NCBI GenBank assembly: GCA_910579615.1
Contig: CAJTUA010000023.1
Coordinates: forward strand, 1 to 24,654
DNA: 24,654 nt
From: an uncultured Lachnospiraceae bacterium
Lineage (GTDB): Bacteria > Bacillota > Clostridia > Lachnospirales > Lachnospiraceae
Direction of reading: 5' to 3'
Shown here: piece by piece, positions 1-6,918 of the stretch
How the letters are laid out: each line of letters begins with the position of its first letter
Numbering within the stretch: the first letter of the stretch is position 1
Position numbers and translations under genes: made by a program
The notes under the pieces: generated by a model
Databases searched by the model: none
Seen by the model: the letters and a program-made list of their open reading frames with translations, nothing else
What the model was told of the DNA's origin: nothing

Positions 1-32
1 ATTTCTTTTGTTTTATTATATCATTTCCTCCT

Positions 33-563
33 ATGTTTTACAACTGTAATACTAGTTGGAATTATAAAATATTAACGGAGGACATGCATACGTGCACTCT
101 GGCGGAAGGCTGTGATTATGTCGCCGATAAGATGCACCTTGGCGCGGACCGGGAGGTTATTTCTTTGCTGAATAAAATACTCACAGAGCAGGGGTATACA
201 AGTAAGAAGGCGGATTCAAACGAAGGTCCAACCATTCGGTATTACTATAAGAAGCAGGCAATCTACGACTATGCATTGACCTCCGATACAGGGAAGCTGT
301 ACTTGGAGTTAAGAATCCGGAATGCGGGGAATTGTTTGGAATATTTAAATGAATGTCCCGAAAGAATAAAAGGGATATTCCGCTACAGCGACAGCGGATG
401 CCAAAACCGCAGAAACGGCACTTGTCGGTTCGGAGTAAAATACGAATTTGAAAAAGAAGAAAAATGGCATTGCGGCTGTTGCGGTGCACCGTTTAAAATA
501 CATCCCATAAAGGAGGATATTCCCCATTATTTGAAATTGCTTGAATTGGGTGGGAAAAAATAG
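33..563 (+). CDS. Hypothetical protein with Cys-rich C-terminal motif; start uncertain, may be 5'-truncated
   Basis: The longest frame gives 176 aa. I do not recognise the family with confidence. Its composition is that of a real protein: many Tyr, Lys and Glu residues, and a conserved-looking C-terminal segment with paired cysteines (CQNRRNGTC, then WHCGCCGAPF followed by EDIPHYLKLLELG). That segment could form a small metal-binding or disulfide-linked motif, which is inference. No Shine-Dalgarno precedes the ATG at 33. A second ATG at 84 has GGAGG only 2 nt upstream, which is too close for good initiation. The true start may therefore be lost, or the gene may be the C-terminal remnant of a longer protein. 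A 104-bp gap separates it from the methyltransferase, so they need not share an mRNA. Confidence 0.55.
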   Translation: MFYNCNTSWNYKILTEDMHTCTLAEGCDYVADKMHLGADREVISLLNKILTEQGYTSKKADSNEGPTIRYYYKKQAIYDYALTSDTGKLYLELRIRNAGNCLEYLNECPERIKGIFRYSDSGCQNRRNGTCRFGVKYEFEKEEKWHCGCCGAPFKIHPIKEDIPHYLKLLELGGKK

Positions 564-572
564 AAATTCTTA

Positions 573-601
573 TGGAATTATATTGCCCTTTGTGGTAGAA
601 T
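573..601 (+). promoter_or_regulatory. Weak candidate promoter for the methyltransferase-CapA pair
   Basis: TGGAAT at 573-578 and TAGAAT at 596-601 are separated by 17 bp, upstream of the methyltransferase start at 668. The -10 differs from consensus at one base, but the -35 matches at only three. Its place in the only gap before the two-gene unit is the main support. Confidence 0.35.
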
Positions 602-667
602 AAACAGAGCTTCACAAGCCATCCGATTAACACTCTCAAAACCTACAAAAAGAAAGGGGCAAACACT

Positions 668-1540
668 ATGAACAATATCTGGTCAAAATACATACAGGGC
701 GCGAAAACATTATATTATTCCCGCAAACTCCGCTTTGACGATATGTTTTCAGCGCAGTATAAACCACTCTTTTCTGTGGACGAAAAGAAAGACTTGAAAA
801 TCCTTGAAATCGGCTGCGGACCTGGCGCCCTTGCGGGAGCGCTCCACCGCTGGTATCCGAATGCCGGGATTACGGCGGTTGACCGCGACAGCGAATTTAT
901 CCGCTTTGCTATGGAGCATGAGGATGGAATTACATTCCTGGAAGGGGATGCCACGGCACTTCCTTTCGCGGACGGCAGCTTTGATGTTACAATTTCCAAC
1001 ACCGTGAGCGAGCATATCGAACCTTCCGCGTTCTACGGGGAGCAGCTTCGCGTGTTAAAACCCGGCGGAATCTGCCTGGTGCTCTCCTCCCGCAAAGGAA
1101 TTGTTGCCGTGCCGGATTGTGAAATGTTTGACGAGTCTGAACAGCATTTCTGGGAGAAGGCAAAACGGTACGATAATTCCCTGAAAAAGTACGATGTATG
1201 CAAATATCCGATGAGTGAAGCAGAACTGCCTGCCGCGATGGAGCAACACGGATTCCGGGATATCCGGACTGGCTTTGCCGTTATTGACCTGACACCAGAC
1301 CATCCCAAGTTTCCGCCTGCATTGGCGCATGATATCATTGATGCGGACCGGTATTCAGACCTTGACGGAATTGATGCGGCGCTGCACTCCATGCCGGAGC
1401 ATTTTACGGCGGAGGAAGCTGAGGAAATGAAACGCCTTACGAACAAGAAATATGATGCCCGAATTGCCCAGTATGAACGGGGCGAAAAGCAGTGGGATAC
1501 CAGTCTATCCATTATTATGGTGGTACGCGGGGTGAAATGA
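668..1540 (+). CDS. Class I SAM-dependent methyltransferase (Methyltransf_11 type)
   Basis: The 290-aa protein is predicted to transfer a methyl group from S-adenosylmethionine to an unknown small molecule or cell component in the cytoplasm. It shows the Rossmann-fold motif I ILEIGCGPGALAG (about residues 45-57), an acidic residue at the end of strand beta-2 (VDRD, 71-74), the post-II segment GDATALPFADGSFD (93-106), and LRVLKPGG (127-134), typical of the ubiE/Methyltransf_11 group. The start at 668 is preceded by AGAAAGGGG at good spacing. The stop codon overlaps the next start as ATGA at 1537-1540, so it is translationally coupled to the CapA-like gene. The substrate cannot be read from sequence. 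The C-terminal 110 residues (DLTPDHPKFPPALAHDIIDA onward) are probably a substrate-specific lid. Confidence 0.85.
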   Translation: MNNIWSKYIQGAKTLYYSRKLRFDDMFSAQYKPLFSVDEKKDLKILEIGCGPGALAGALHRWYPNAGITAVDRDSEFIRFAMEHEDGITFLEGDATALPFADGSFDVTISNTVSEHIEPSAFYGEQLRVLKPGGICLVLSSRKGIVAVPDCEMFDESEQHFWEKAKRYDNSLKKYDVCKYPMSEAELPAAMEQHGFRDIRTGFAVIDLTPDHPKFPPALAHDIIDADRYSDLDGIDAALHSMPEHFTAEEAEEMKRLTNKKYDARIAQYERGEKQWDTSLSIIMVVRGVK

Positions 1541-3003
1541 GAGGGATTATGAAAAAGAAAAATGTCATCCGGATGAAACGGCTGCTCACCGCACTGATTA
1601 TTGTTATGTTATTGAATCTCGTTCTTTTGCTGCTCCCGGCTGTGCCGCGAAGCCCAAAGAATGTGCCGGGGGGTGGCGGGAAGGAGAATTCTGGTGCGGA
1701 AGATTTAGCGCTTCCTGACGGGGAAAATATTTCCGGAGCCACGAACGGAGGGGATTTTCCTGACGAAGCGGGTTTCGGAAATTCTTCCATGGACGATATT
1801 TCTATCGGAACAGAGGATGGCAGTCCCGTAACCCAGGATTCGTCCATGTCCGCCCCTGCAGCTTCCGATGGCACCAACGCCGCATTCGGCAGTGTTGGCA
1901 ACAATTCCGATGCCGATAACACCGTCACCCTCTGCCTGATGGGCGACCTGATGTGCCTTGCCGGGCAGCAATATACCGCCGAGCGGCGCGATAACACGCA
2001 CGATTACACGGGCAGCTTTTATTTTTTGCGCGATACTTTTACTGCCTGTGATTTTGTGGTTGGCAACCTTGAAACGACACTTTCCGAGAGTAACCCCTAC
2101 TCAACGAAAGAACGCGAGGTCAACGAACAGCCCAACTGCAACGCGCCCGCGGACTATCTTGCTTCCCTGAAATGGGCGGGCATCACGCATCTTGTGACCG
2201 CAAACAACCACAGTCTGGACGGCGGGCTGACAGGCATTGAGGAAACAATTGCGCACTTGGAAGAATATGGAATCCCCCACACGGGCACTTACCGCATGGA
2301 TTACCATGGGGCACGTTATCTTATGCTTGAAAAAAATGGCATCCGCATTGCGCTGCTCTCTTTTACGGAGCTAATCAACCAGCGGGCGCTTGTCACACCG
2401 GCGCAGCTCTCCCATATCATTGACAGCTATTCCTGCGCGGACGCAGAAAAACGGATTGCGCAGGCGCGCGACGACGGCGCAGATTTTGTGATTGTCTACG
2501 AGCATTGGGGGAGCGAAAATGTCCATGAGGTGCGCGCTTACCAGAAAAGCCACGCGAAGGAAATTGCCGAGGCGGGCGCGGATTTGATTATCGGCTCCCA
2601 CCCGCATTGCCTGCAGGAAATGGAGACAATTGTTACGCAGGACGGGCGCAGCGTGCCGTGCTTTTATTCACTCGGCAATGTGGTGTCAAGCATGACGAGG
2701 GATATCAACCATGATACCGTTTTTGTATTGGTGCAGCTGCAGCGAAATGCCGGGGGAATGCATGTACAGGGAACGAAGCCCCAGACGGAGCCGTCATCCC
2801 AACAGGATGTTCCGGAAGCTTTCGAATCCGGGAAGGCAGGCATCGCCTCCATGTCCTTGCTTGCCTGCCATGTCCTCACGTCCTTTGAAGGGTATTACCG
2901 CGTAATCACACCAGTCAACTATCCCACAGATGACAACAAAGCCGCGGCGGAGCTTGCAGAAGCAAAAGTGAGGATAGAAGGGATTTTTGCGCCGTTTCAA
3001 TGA
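1537..3003 (+). CDS. CapA-family protein (poly-gamma-glutamate synthesis/metallophosphatase-like), membrane anchored
   Basis: This start gives 488 aa. A basic N-terminus is followed by one hydrophobic helix (about 17-34), then an acidic, Gly/Ser/Asp-rich linker (about 40-128) with little predicted fold. The CapA/PgsA catalytic-like domain spans about 129-390. Its metallophosphatase-type motifs appear in order: MGDLM (135-139), GNLET (176-180), ANNHSLD (222-228), HWGSE (323-327), GSHPHCLQ (353-360) and SLGN (378-381). CapA proteins act at the outer membrane face in capsule or polyglutamate production, and many homologues have other or unknown roles. No capB, capC or other polyglutamate gene is present, so polyglutamate synthesis is unlikely to be its sole context. 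ATG at 1537 overlaps the methyltransferase stop. ATG at 1549, behind GAGAGGG, is an alternative start. The track-length start at 1492 lies inside the methyltransferase and is rejected. Confidence 0.85.
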   Translation: MRGIMKKKNVIRMKRLLTALIIVMLLNLVLLLLPAVPRSPKNVPGGGGKENSGAEDLALPDGENISGATNGGDFPDEAGFGNSSMDDISIGTEDGSPVTQDSSMSAPAASDGTNAAFGSVGNNSDADNTVTLCLMGDLMCLAGQQYTAERRDNTHDYTGSFYFLRDTFTACDFVVGNLETTLSESNPYSTKEREVNEQPNCNAPADYLASLKWAGITHLVTANNHSLDGGLTGIEETIAHLEEYGIPHTGTYRMDYHGARYLMLEKNGIRIALLSFTELINQRALVTPAQLSHIIDSYSCADAEKRIAQARDDGADFVIVYEHWGSENVHEVRAYQKSHAKEIAEAGADLIIGSHPHCLQEMETIVTQDGRSVPCFYSLGNVVSSMTRDINHDTVFVLVQLQRNAGGMHVQGTKPQTEPSSQQDVPEAFESGKAGIASMSLLACHVLTSFEGYYRVITPVNYPTDDNKAAAELAEAKVRIEGIFAPFQ

Positions 3004-3180
3004 AAAACCTCCCTGTTGCCGCGCCATCCCTCCATTTTCAACAACTGCATTCCCACAATCCAAATTTCAGGCGAATTACTTTAATTGACATTCAACTTTC
3101 AAATCACCTCCAAGAGTCTGTTTAGCATCTTTACAAATATTAAAAAAAGAGTTATAGTATTTATAAAAAACGAAAGTATG

Positions 3181-3388
3181 ATGCGGAATGAGAAAAACTT
3201 TGCAAATTCTATGAAATCCCCTATCCAGGCAGAAACCGAGGCTGCAAAACGCAATGGACTATATACCTTTGCAGTAATCCCAAAGCGCCAGGTTGTAGAA
3301 CGTTCTTTTGGTTGGCTTGACAAGTGCCGCAGGCTTTGGAAAAACTGTGAACGCGTAAAGTAACATCCAATTTGTGGCGGTTTCGTAA
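3181..3388 (+). pseudogene. IS5-type transposase C-terminal remnant, frameshifted
   Basis: The segment encoded at about 3259-3351 (TFAVIPKRQVVERSFGWLDK and then CRRLWKNCER) matches the signature at the end of IS5-group DDE transposases, which contains the catalytic Glu in VVERSFGWL. The frame stops at 3361. A plausible continuation of the family's next strand (IQFVAVS, like the usual LQFV-hydrophobic stretch) appears in another frame at 3365-3385 and then stops at 3386. The rest of the transposase (DDE Asp residues, N-terminal half) is absent upstream, where the DNA is AT-rich and non-coding. I saw no intact terminal inverted repeats. It is a scar of an insertion sequence, not a functional gene. 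The left boundary is approximate. Confidence 0.75.
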
Positions 3389-3442
3389 CGGTTAAACGGA
3401 ATGTACCAACATAACATGAAAGAAAAGAGGGTGAAAACAAAC

Positions 3443-4291
3443 ATGAAAGTTGCTATGCAATATCAAAATAAAACTCCGGAAGAGATTGTTCGTCAATACA
3501 AAAAGAGACTTCGGACTAAGCAGGGGCTTCTCATACTAATCTTGCTGCTATATATCATTTTCAATATTAAGGGAATCTGGTGGGGTGATGATGGCATGGC
3601 AGATGTATTGCTTAAACTGTTCATTCTTATTGTGATTACTTTTCCAATCAACGTCCGGATTTCCGGGGAATTTATGTCTCTGAATCTGATTCTGAACCAG
3701 AACTGCGATCCGGTAACCTATGTTCAGGTGCTGCATCTGCTTGAAAAAGTACATAAAAGAAAGCGGAGCGCCGTGGCTATCCGTATCAATGAGGCATCCG
3801 GCCTTATGTGGTCTGGACAGTTTTCTGATGCCTTAGCTTTGGCGGAGTCTTTGTGTAATAAGTACAAATTAAGTGTTAATTATCAGATTTCACTTTTGAA
3901 CATTCGTTTTAACTGTTATAAAAAAATGGATGATTTGGAAAGGGCAATGCAGGTTAAATATGAGGCAGAGGTTCTTGTTTCCTCATTCAAAAAAGCATCC
4001 TTACAGAGAACAGGGCAAGAGCTGCTGAACGTTATGGATGCCAGCCTAGCCCTATGGCGGGGGGATCATGAGACATACCGCCGTATGGAGGAAGCCCGAA
4101 GCGTCAGATATACGGCCAAGCTTCAAAAGGTGGTTTCTGCTGTATGTCTTGCGGATGTTGATATTGCCTGTGGAGAATTAAAGAATGCCAAAACCCATCT
4201 GGAATATGCAATCCGGGAGGGAGGAACTTTGTATGTTGTAGAAGATGCCCGTCATATGCTGGCGGAACTGACACAAAAGGAGCAGGGATAG
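3443..4291 (+). CDS. Membrane protein with two N-terminal helices and TPR-like cytoplasmic tail, function unknown
   Basis: From ATG 3443 the product is 282 aa. That start was chosen because AAGAGGGTG lies about 9 nt upstream, whereas ATG 3401 and 3416 have no comparable site. Two hydrophobic helices (GLLILILLLYIIFNI and VLLKLFILIVITFPI) are joined by a short loop containing IWWGDDG. The remainder is alpha-helical, with helix pairs resembling tetratricopeptide repeats (AIRINEASGLMWSGQFSDAL, AKTHLEYAIREGG). Such proteins often scaffold complexes at the membrane, but there is no specific family match I can name. The gene begins directly after the transposase scar and its own promoter is not obvious. 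It converges on the DUF4375-like gene, with about 120 bp between them. Confidence 0.65.
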   Translation: MKVAMQYQNKTPEEIVRQYKKRLRTKQGLLILILLLYIIFNIKGIWWGDDGMADVLLKLFILIVITFPINVRISGEFMSLNLILNQNCDPVTYVQVLHLLEKVHKRKRSAVAIRINEASGLMWSGQFSDALALAESLCNKYKLSVNYQISLLNIRFNCYKKMDDLERAMQVKYEAEVLVSSFKKASLQRTGQELLNVMDASLALWRGDHETYRRMEEARSVRYTAKLQKVVSAVCLADVDIACGELKNAKTHLEYAIREGGTLYVVEDARHMLAELTQKEQG

Positions 4292-4414
4292 AGCCTTCTG
4301 TGGAGAGCCCGGCATCATGCAGACCGCTGCGCTTGGGGAACACGGCACATTTGAGTATAGATGGCATGGGGATTGTCCTGTTTTTTTTGGGGGGTGTTGA
4401 TAAACAAGAAGTTG

Positions 4415-4939
4415 TCAACCTGCCTGAACCGTATCTCGATGTGCCTGTGCATAAGTATGGCACAAATCAGAGAACCGTCCATCCGTATAATCCACAAAAA
4501 CACTATCTGCCTTGTCCCATATATCAGAATTTTTTCCTGACATAATAGAATCCCAAAATTCTTTATCTCCTTTTGGATAAATACCATACGGCAAAGTATC
4601 AACTACTGCATTAAGAGCGACAGCACATTGAGATGCTCCTATTTCTTCCAATGCTTGTACCGCTTCACGTCCATAAAACGCAAAACCCTCTTCAAAAAAA
4701 TTGGGCAACGCATCCGCTTGTGTTGCATTTTCCAGTTCTAATACCAAAAAAAGTACCTTCTGCGTGTGGTTCAGGTTAGATAAATCCAAATTTCCATCCG
4801 CTCTGTTTGTTACGAAAGACCACAATATTTGTTCTAATGTCCATGAAAAATCATCATTCTCGTCCATAGCAAACAGAGCATTCCAATCCTGATTCTTAAT
4901 AATATTCTGCATCTGTTCCTCTTTTTCTGACATTGGCAT
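4415..4939 (-). CDS. DUF4375 (DMP19-like) domain protein
   Basis: The product is 174 aa from the ATG at 4939. That start has GGAGGG six bases upstream; the first in-frame ATG at 4957 overlaps the ribosome binding site and is rejected. The central region (NFFEEGFAFYGREAVQALEE, then IGASQCAVAL) resembles the DUF4375/DMP19 pattern, in which a ...FF...G....EA..AL..IGA signature is followed by a helix and an acidic tail. DMP19 of Neisseria is a DNA-mimic protein, but most DUF4375 proteins have no known role and are common in gut Firmicutes. The protein is acidic and has no signal peptide, so it is probably cytosolic. The C-terminal segment (KADSVFVDYTDGRFSDLCHT) is also family-like. It stands alone between an unrelated convergent gene and a decayed region. 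Confidence 0.65.
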   Translation of the reverse strand: MPMSEKEEQMQNIIKNQDWNALFAMDENDDFSWTLEQILWSFVTNRADGNLDLSNLNHTQKVLFLVLELENATQADALPNFFEEGFAFYGREAVQALEEIGASQCAVALNAVVDTLPYGIYPKGDKEFWDSIMSGKNSDIWDKADSVFVDYTDGRFSDLCHTYAQAHRDTVQAG

Positions 4940-5066
4940 TATAATCCCTCCTCTCATTAAATTTTGATTTGTTGTTGCGTTCAGTTTAGCACATTAATAG
5001 AATATTTAAAGATTCCGTTTGAAAAAACAAAAAAATAAATTCTTCATTTGACATTGTGGCAAAGAT

Positions 5067-5207
5067 TTACCCGGTTTCGTTAAACTTATCGTTATTCGCC
5101 AGTCTCCTATGCTCTTTCTCCCGGAACTCCAAAAAATCCCCCGGTTGGCATTTCAATACCTTGCAGAGAGGATTGCTATGAATTTTTGCTTTGTTTGTCT
5201 TGCGCAT
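5067..5207 (-). pseudogene. C-terminal remnant of an XRE-family (HTH_26-like) regulator
   Basis: This short reading frame encodes 46 aa from the ATG at 5207. The segment NPLCKVLKCQPGDFLEF matches the last helix and exit segment of small Xre-type repressors, whose C-terminus usually reads like L-x-x-I-CKVLNCQPGDI-x-E. The DNA-recognition helices that should precede it are missing, so it cannot bind DNA as a normal HTH protein. A purine-rich AGAAGG precedes the ATG, so a short peptide could still be translated. The most likely reading is a fragment left by deletion, in line with the other broken genes between 5.0 and 5.95 kb. Confidence 0.6.
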
Positions 5208-5252
5208 ATTTGACCTTCTTTCTGGGAAAGGATTCCAAGGATTTTTTTTCAG

Positions 5253-5665
5253 TTACAATTCTTTTTCTTCTTCCCCTTTCCGGTATTCCAAATGCAAAAC
5301 AGCAATTTCGCAAATATGGTTCAATTTTTCCTCGCTAATTTCGTTTTTTGATACCGTATCAAACAAGCCTTCATCATTCACCATCCCGAATGTAAGTTCC
5401 ATGTCCGCCCTCAGCCAATCATCGTGATGCCCCTCCCCGGCATGATATTCCTCCTCAAATGCCCTTGCACAAAAATAACCAAGATTTTTTTGGTAAACTC
5501 TATATTTTCTGTTTTCCATCCCGTTTCATCGAAAACAGGTTTTGTAACTTCCGGCAGGGAAATCTCCCCCGAGGCTACCTGCTCCAGATTTTCCGGAAGG
5601 CTTTTTCGCAAAGGATTCATATAAAGAGACAAAAAAGTTAACAATCCAACCAGTACCCGCTTCAT
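5253..5665 (-). pseudogene. Frameshifted gene of unknown family (two overlapping frames joined at a 7-A run)
   Basis: Translation can start at ATG 5665, behind GGGAGG at good spacing. The first frame (MKRVLVGLLTFLSLYMNPLR ... LPENLEQVASGEISLPEVTK ... ETGWKTENIEFTKK) has credible protein composition. It then turns into low-quality sequence and stops at 5411. The second half (NLGYFCARAFEEEYHAGEGH ... DDWLRADMELTFGMVNDEG ... ICEIAVLHLEYRKGEEEK) lies in another frame and ends at 5253. Both frames pass through a run of seven A residues on the coding strand (T run near 5485-5492), where a one-base slip would join TKK to NLGYF and give one product of about 137 aa. I do not recognise the family. Alternatives are a sequencing or assembly indel, programmed slippage, or an 88-aa protein made from the internal ATG at 5519. 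Confidence 0.5.
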
Positions 5666-5775
5666 CAATATTTCCTCCCAAGTTATCATTTCGGTTGTGT
5701 ATGCCAACCATCTGCCCGCTCCTTTATATCTTTGTAAGTCCCACAACCTATACACATTATAGCTATCGCTGCTTT

Positions 5776-5913
5776 TCAATGCAAGTAAAGCTGCGGTGCC
5801 CGCAAGCCGATGGACAGGTTCACGAAATCCGGCGTAATCCGCTCCATGTAGGCGCGCATAAACATTTCCAAATCGGGTTCCAGTTCCCACACAACATTCC
5901 GGAAAACCTCCGG
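5776..5913 (-). pseudogene. Orphan C-terminal fragment of an unknown protein
   Basis: A frame without a start codon, opened by a stop at 5914-5916, encodes about 45 residues with clear protein-like character. It includes VFRNVVWELEPDLEMFMRAY and then MERITPDFVNLSIGLRAPQL, ending at a TGA at 5776. The amphipathic, acidic pattern is much more gene-like than the longer overlapping frame in the same stretch (rich in Arg, Gly and Cys), so I take it as the remnant. The upstream part is not visible between 5914 and 6005. The family is not recognised. Confidence 0.4.
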
Positions 5914-6005
5914 TTACAAGCACAACAGCATTGATTCAGAATATATCAGTCAGGCCTCATTTCTATAGATTCTTAAAAATAATCTTTCGCCGCCATAAAA
6001 CTTCT

Positions 6006-6656
6006 TTAGTTATCCCAGAAAATTTCTCCGAAACCACTAACCGATGTCACACCATAAGGCATAAACCTGAAATAGTAAAACTTTGACGGATTTCCAGGGA
6101 AACCTACCCCCAGTACGGTTCTTGGATCCCCTTCCCATGAGCTGATTACCTCATTCGTGCCATGCTCAATCATTGAAATTCTCACTGGGTTATTGATGCC
6201 GGTTGTTGATACAGAAATATACCCGTTTCCATTCGTAGAAAAATATCTATTGGTATGGACAAATTTGGTTACATTGGAAAAATTATATTCATAGGCTCCG
6301 GATGCCAGATTATAATATTCTGTAGGCGCAAAATCCCCCTTTGCAACCGTCTCTTCCAGGATATGTATATTATCCGCATTATCCTTATCCACCACAGGAA
6401 CCCTAGGGTCTCCCAATTCATAAATAATGATTGGTCTTTCGTCCATGCCCTCGTAATCTTCCCCCTCATCTTCGGATGCATTCAAATTGTGAACAACCGA
6501 ATTGCTCCTATCCGTAACTGGAACCCTAGGGTCTCCCAACTCGTAAATAATAAGTTCTCTCTCCTCCTTGTTTTCAGCGTGAACCGGAATACGCGAGATG
6601 CAAGCAGATACCACAAGCCCCGCAACGGCAACAGCGCATAATAATCTTTTCTTCAT
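6006..6656 (-). CDS. Secreted protein with duplicated ELGDPRVPV segment, function unknown
   Basis: The 216-aa protein starts at 6656 behind AAGGAG. It has a Sec signal peptide (MKKRLLCAVAVAGLVVSAC and on to PVHA, cleavage near residue 27). Next come two copies of an [L/I]IIYELGDPRVPV[T/V]D motif, 41 residues apart, separated by an acidic spacer. The C-terminal 100 residues are rich in Tyr, Asn, Ser and Gly (YEYNFSNVTKFVHTNRYFST, GFGEIFWDN) and probably form a small beta-sandwich. The cysteine in SAC lies in the signal region without a clear lipobox, so I favour a soluble exported protein. Function is unknown. It is monocistronic, with its own strong promoter, and is isolated from the xylan locus by the terminator at about 6.82-6.87 kb. 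Confidence 0.7.
   Translation of the reverse strand: MKKRLLCAVAVAGLVVSACISRIPVHAENKEERELIIYELGDPRVPVTDRSNSVVHNLNASEDEGEDYEGMDERPIIIYELGDPRVPVVDKDNADNIHILEETVAKGDFAPTEYYNLASGAYEYNFSNVTKFVHTNRYFSTNGNGYISVSTTGINNPVRISMIEHGTNEVISSWEGDPRTVLGVGFPGNPSKFYYFRFMPYGVTSVSGFGEIFWDN
6395..6553 (-). repeat. Internal direct duplication within the secreted-protein gene
   Basis: A near-identical stretch of about 33 bp starting at 6397 recurs at 6520. It contains GGAACCCTAGGGTCTCCCAA and the following TAAATAAT. The 123-bp offset equals 41 codons, so the frame is kept, and both copies encode IIYELGDPRVPV. The two copies differ at only a few bases, which points to a fairly recent duplication or to constraint. 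Confidence 0.8.
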
Positions 6657-6706
6657 GTTTTAAACTCCTTTCTTTTCTGCTACATCCTGAATCTACCTGC
6701 AGTTCT

Positions 6707-6735
6707 ATTATAAACGCTTTGGAAATATTTTGCAA
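6707..6735 (-). promoter_or_regulatory. Sigma-70-type promoter of the secreted-protein gene
   Basis: On the minus strand, TTGCAA (6730-6735) and a perfect TATAAT (6707-6712) are separated by exactly 17 bp. They lie about 50 bp upstream of the start codon at 6656 and within AT-rich DNA. Confidence 0.75.
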
Positions 6736-6818
6736 TAAAAACCAAAATTTTTATTTCCCTACAGTTTAAAACAGAAAAATATAGGGAGACAGGAAAATAT
6801 GCAAGATTCCGGAATGAA

Positions 6819-6869
6819 AAAGAGCCCATATCCTGAACAGATTTCCTCCGTTTGGGATATGGGCTCTTT
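6819..6869 (-). terminator. Rho-independent terminator closing the xylan locus
   Basis: A perfect 15-bp inverted repeat (AAAGAGCCCATATCC at 6819-6833, its complement at 6855-6869) encloses a 21-nt loop, 50 bp after the GH3 stop. On the minus strand the stem ends in a run of T. The A/T-flanked symmetry would let it work in both directions. Confidence 0.85.
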
Positions 6870-6918
6870 CCCTAAAGACTATATTTTAATAATCCCTTTT
6901 CAAAACAGATGTTATCAC

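Noticed and set aside
1033..1512. Minus-strand frame of 159 aa opposite the methyltransferase
   Set aside because: Ser/Cys/Arg-rich shadow with no domain, while the plus strand has clear SAM motifs.
4300..4545. Plus-strand frame of 81 aa between convergent genes
   Set aside because: No ribosome binding site, overlaps the DUF4375-like coding region, and the composition is not protein-like.
5411..5923. Full 170-aa minus-strand frame as one gene
   Set aside because: Its first 80 residues compete with a more protein-like frame at 5776-5913, and a good ribosome binding site supports a start only at 5665.
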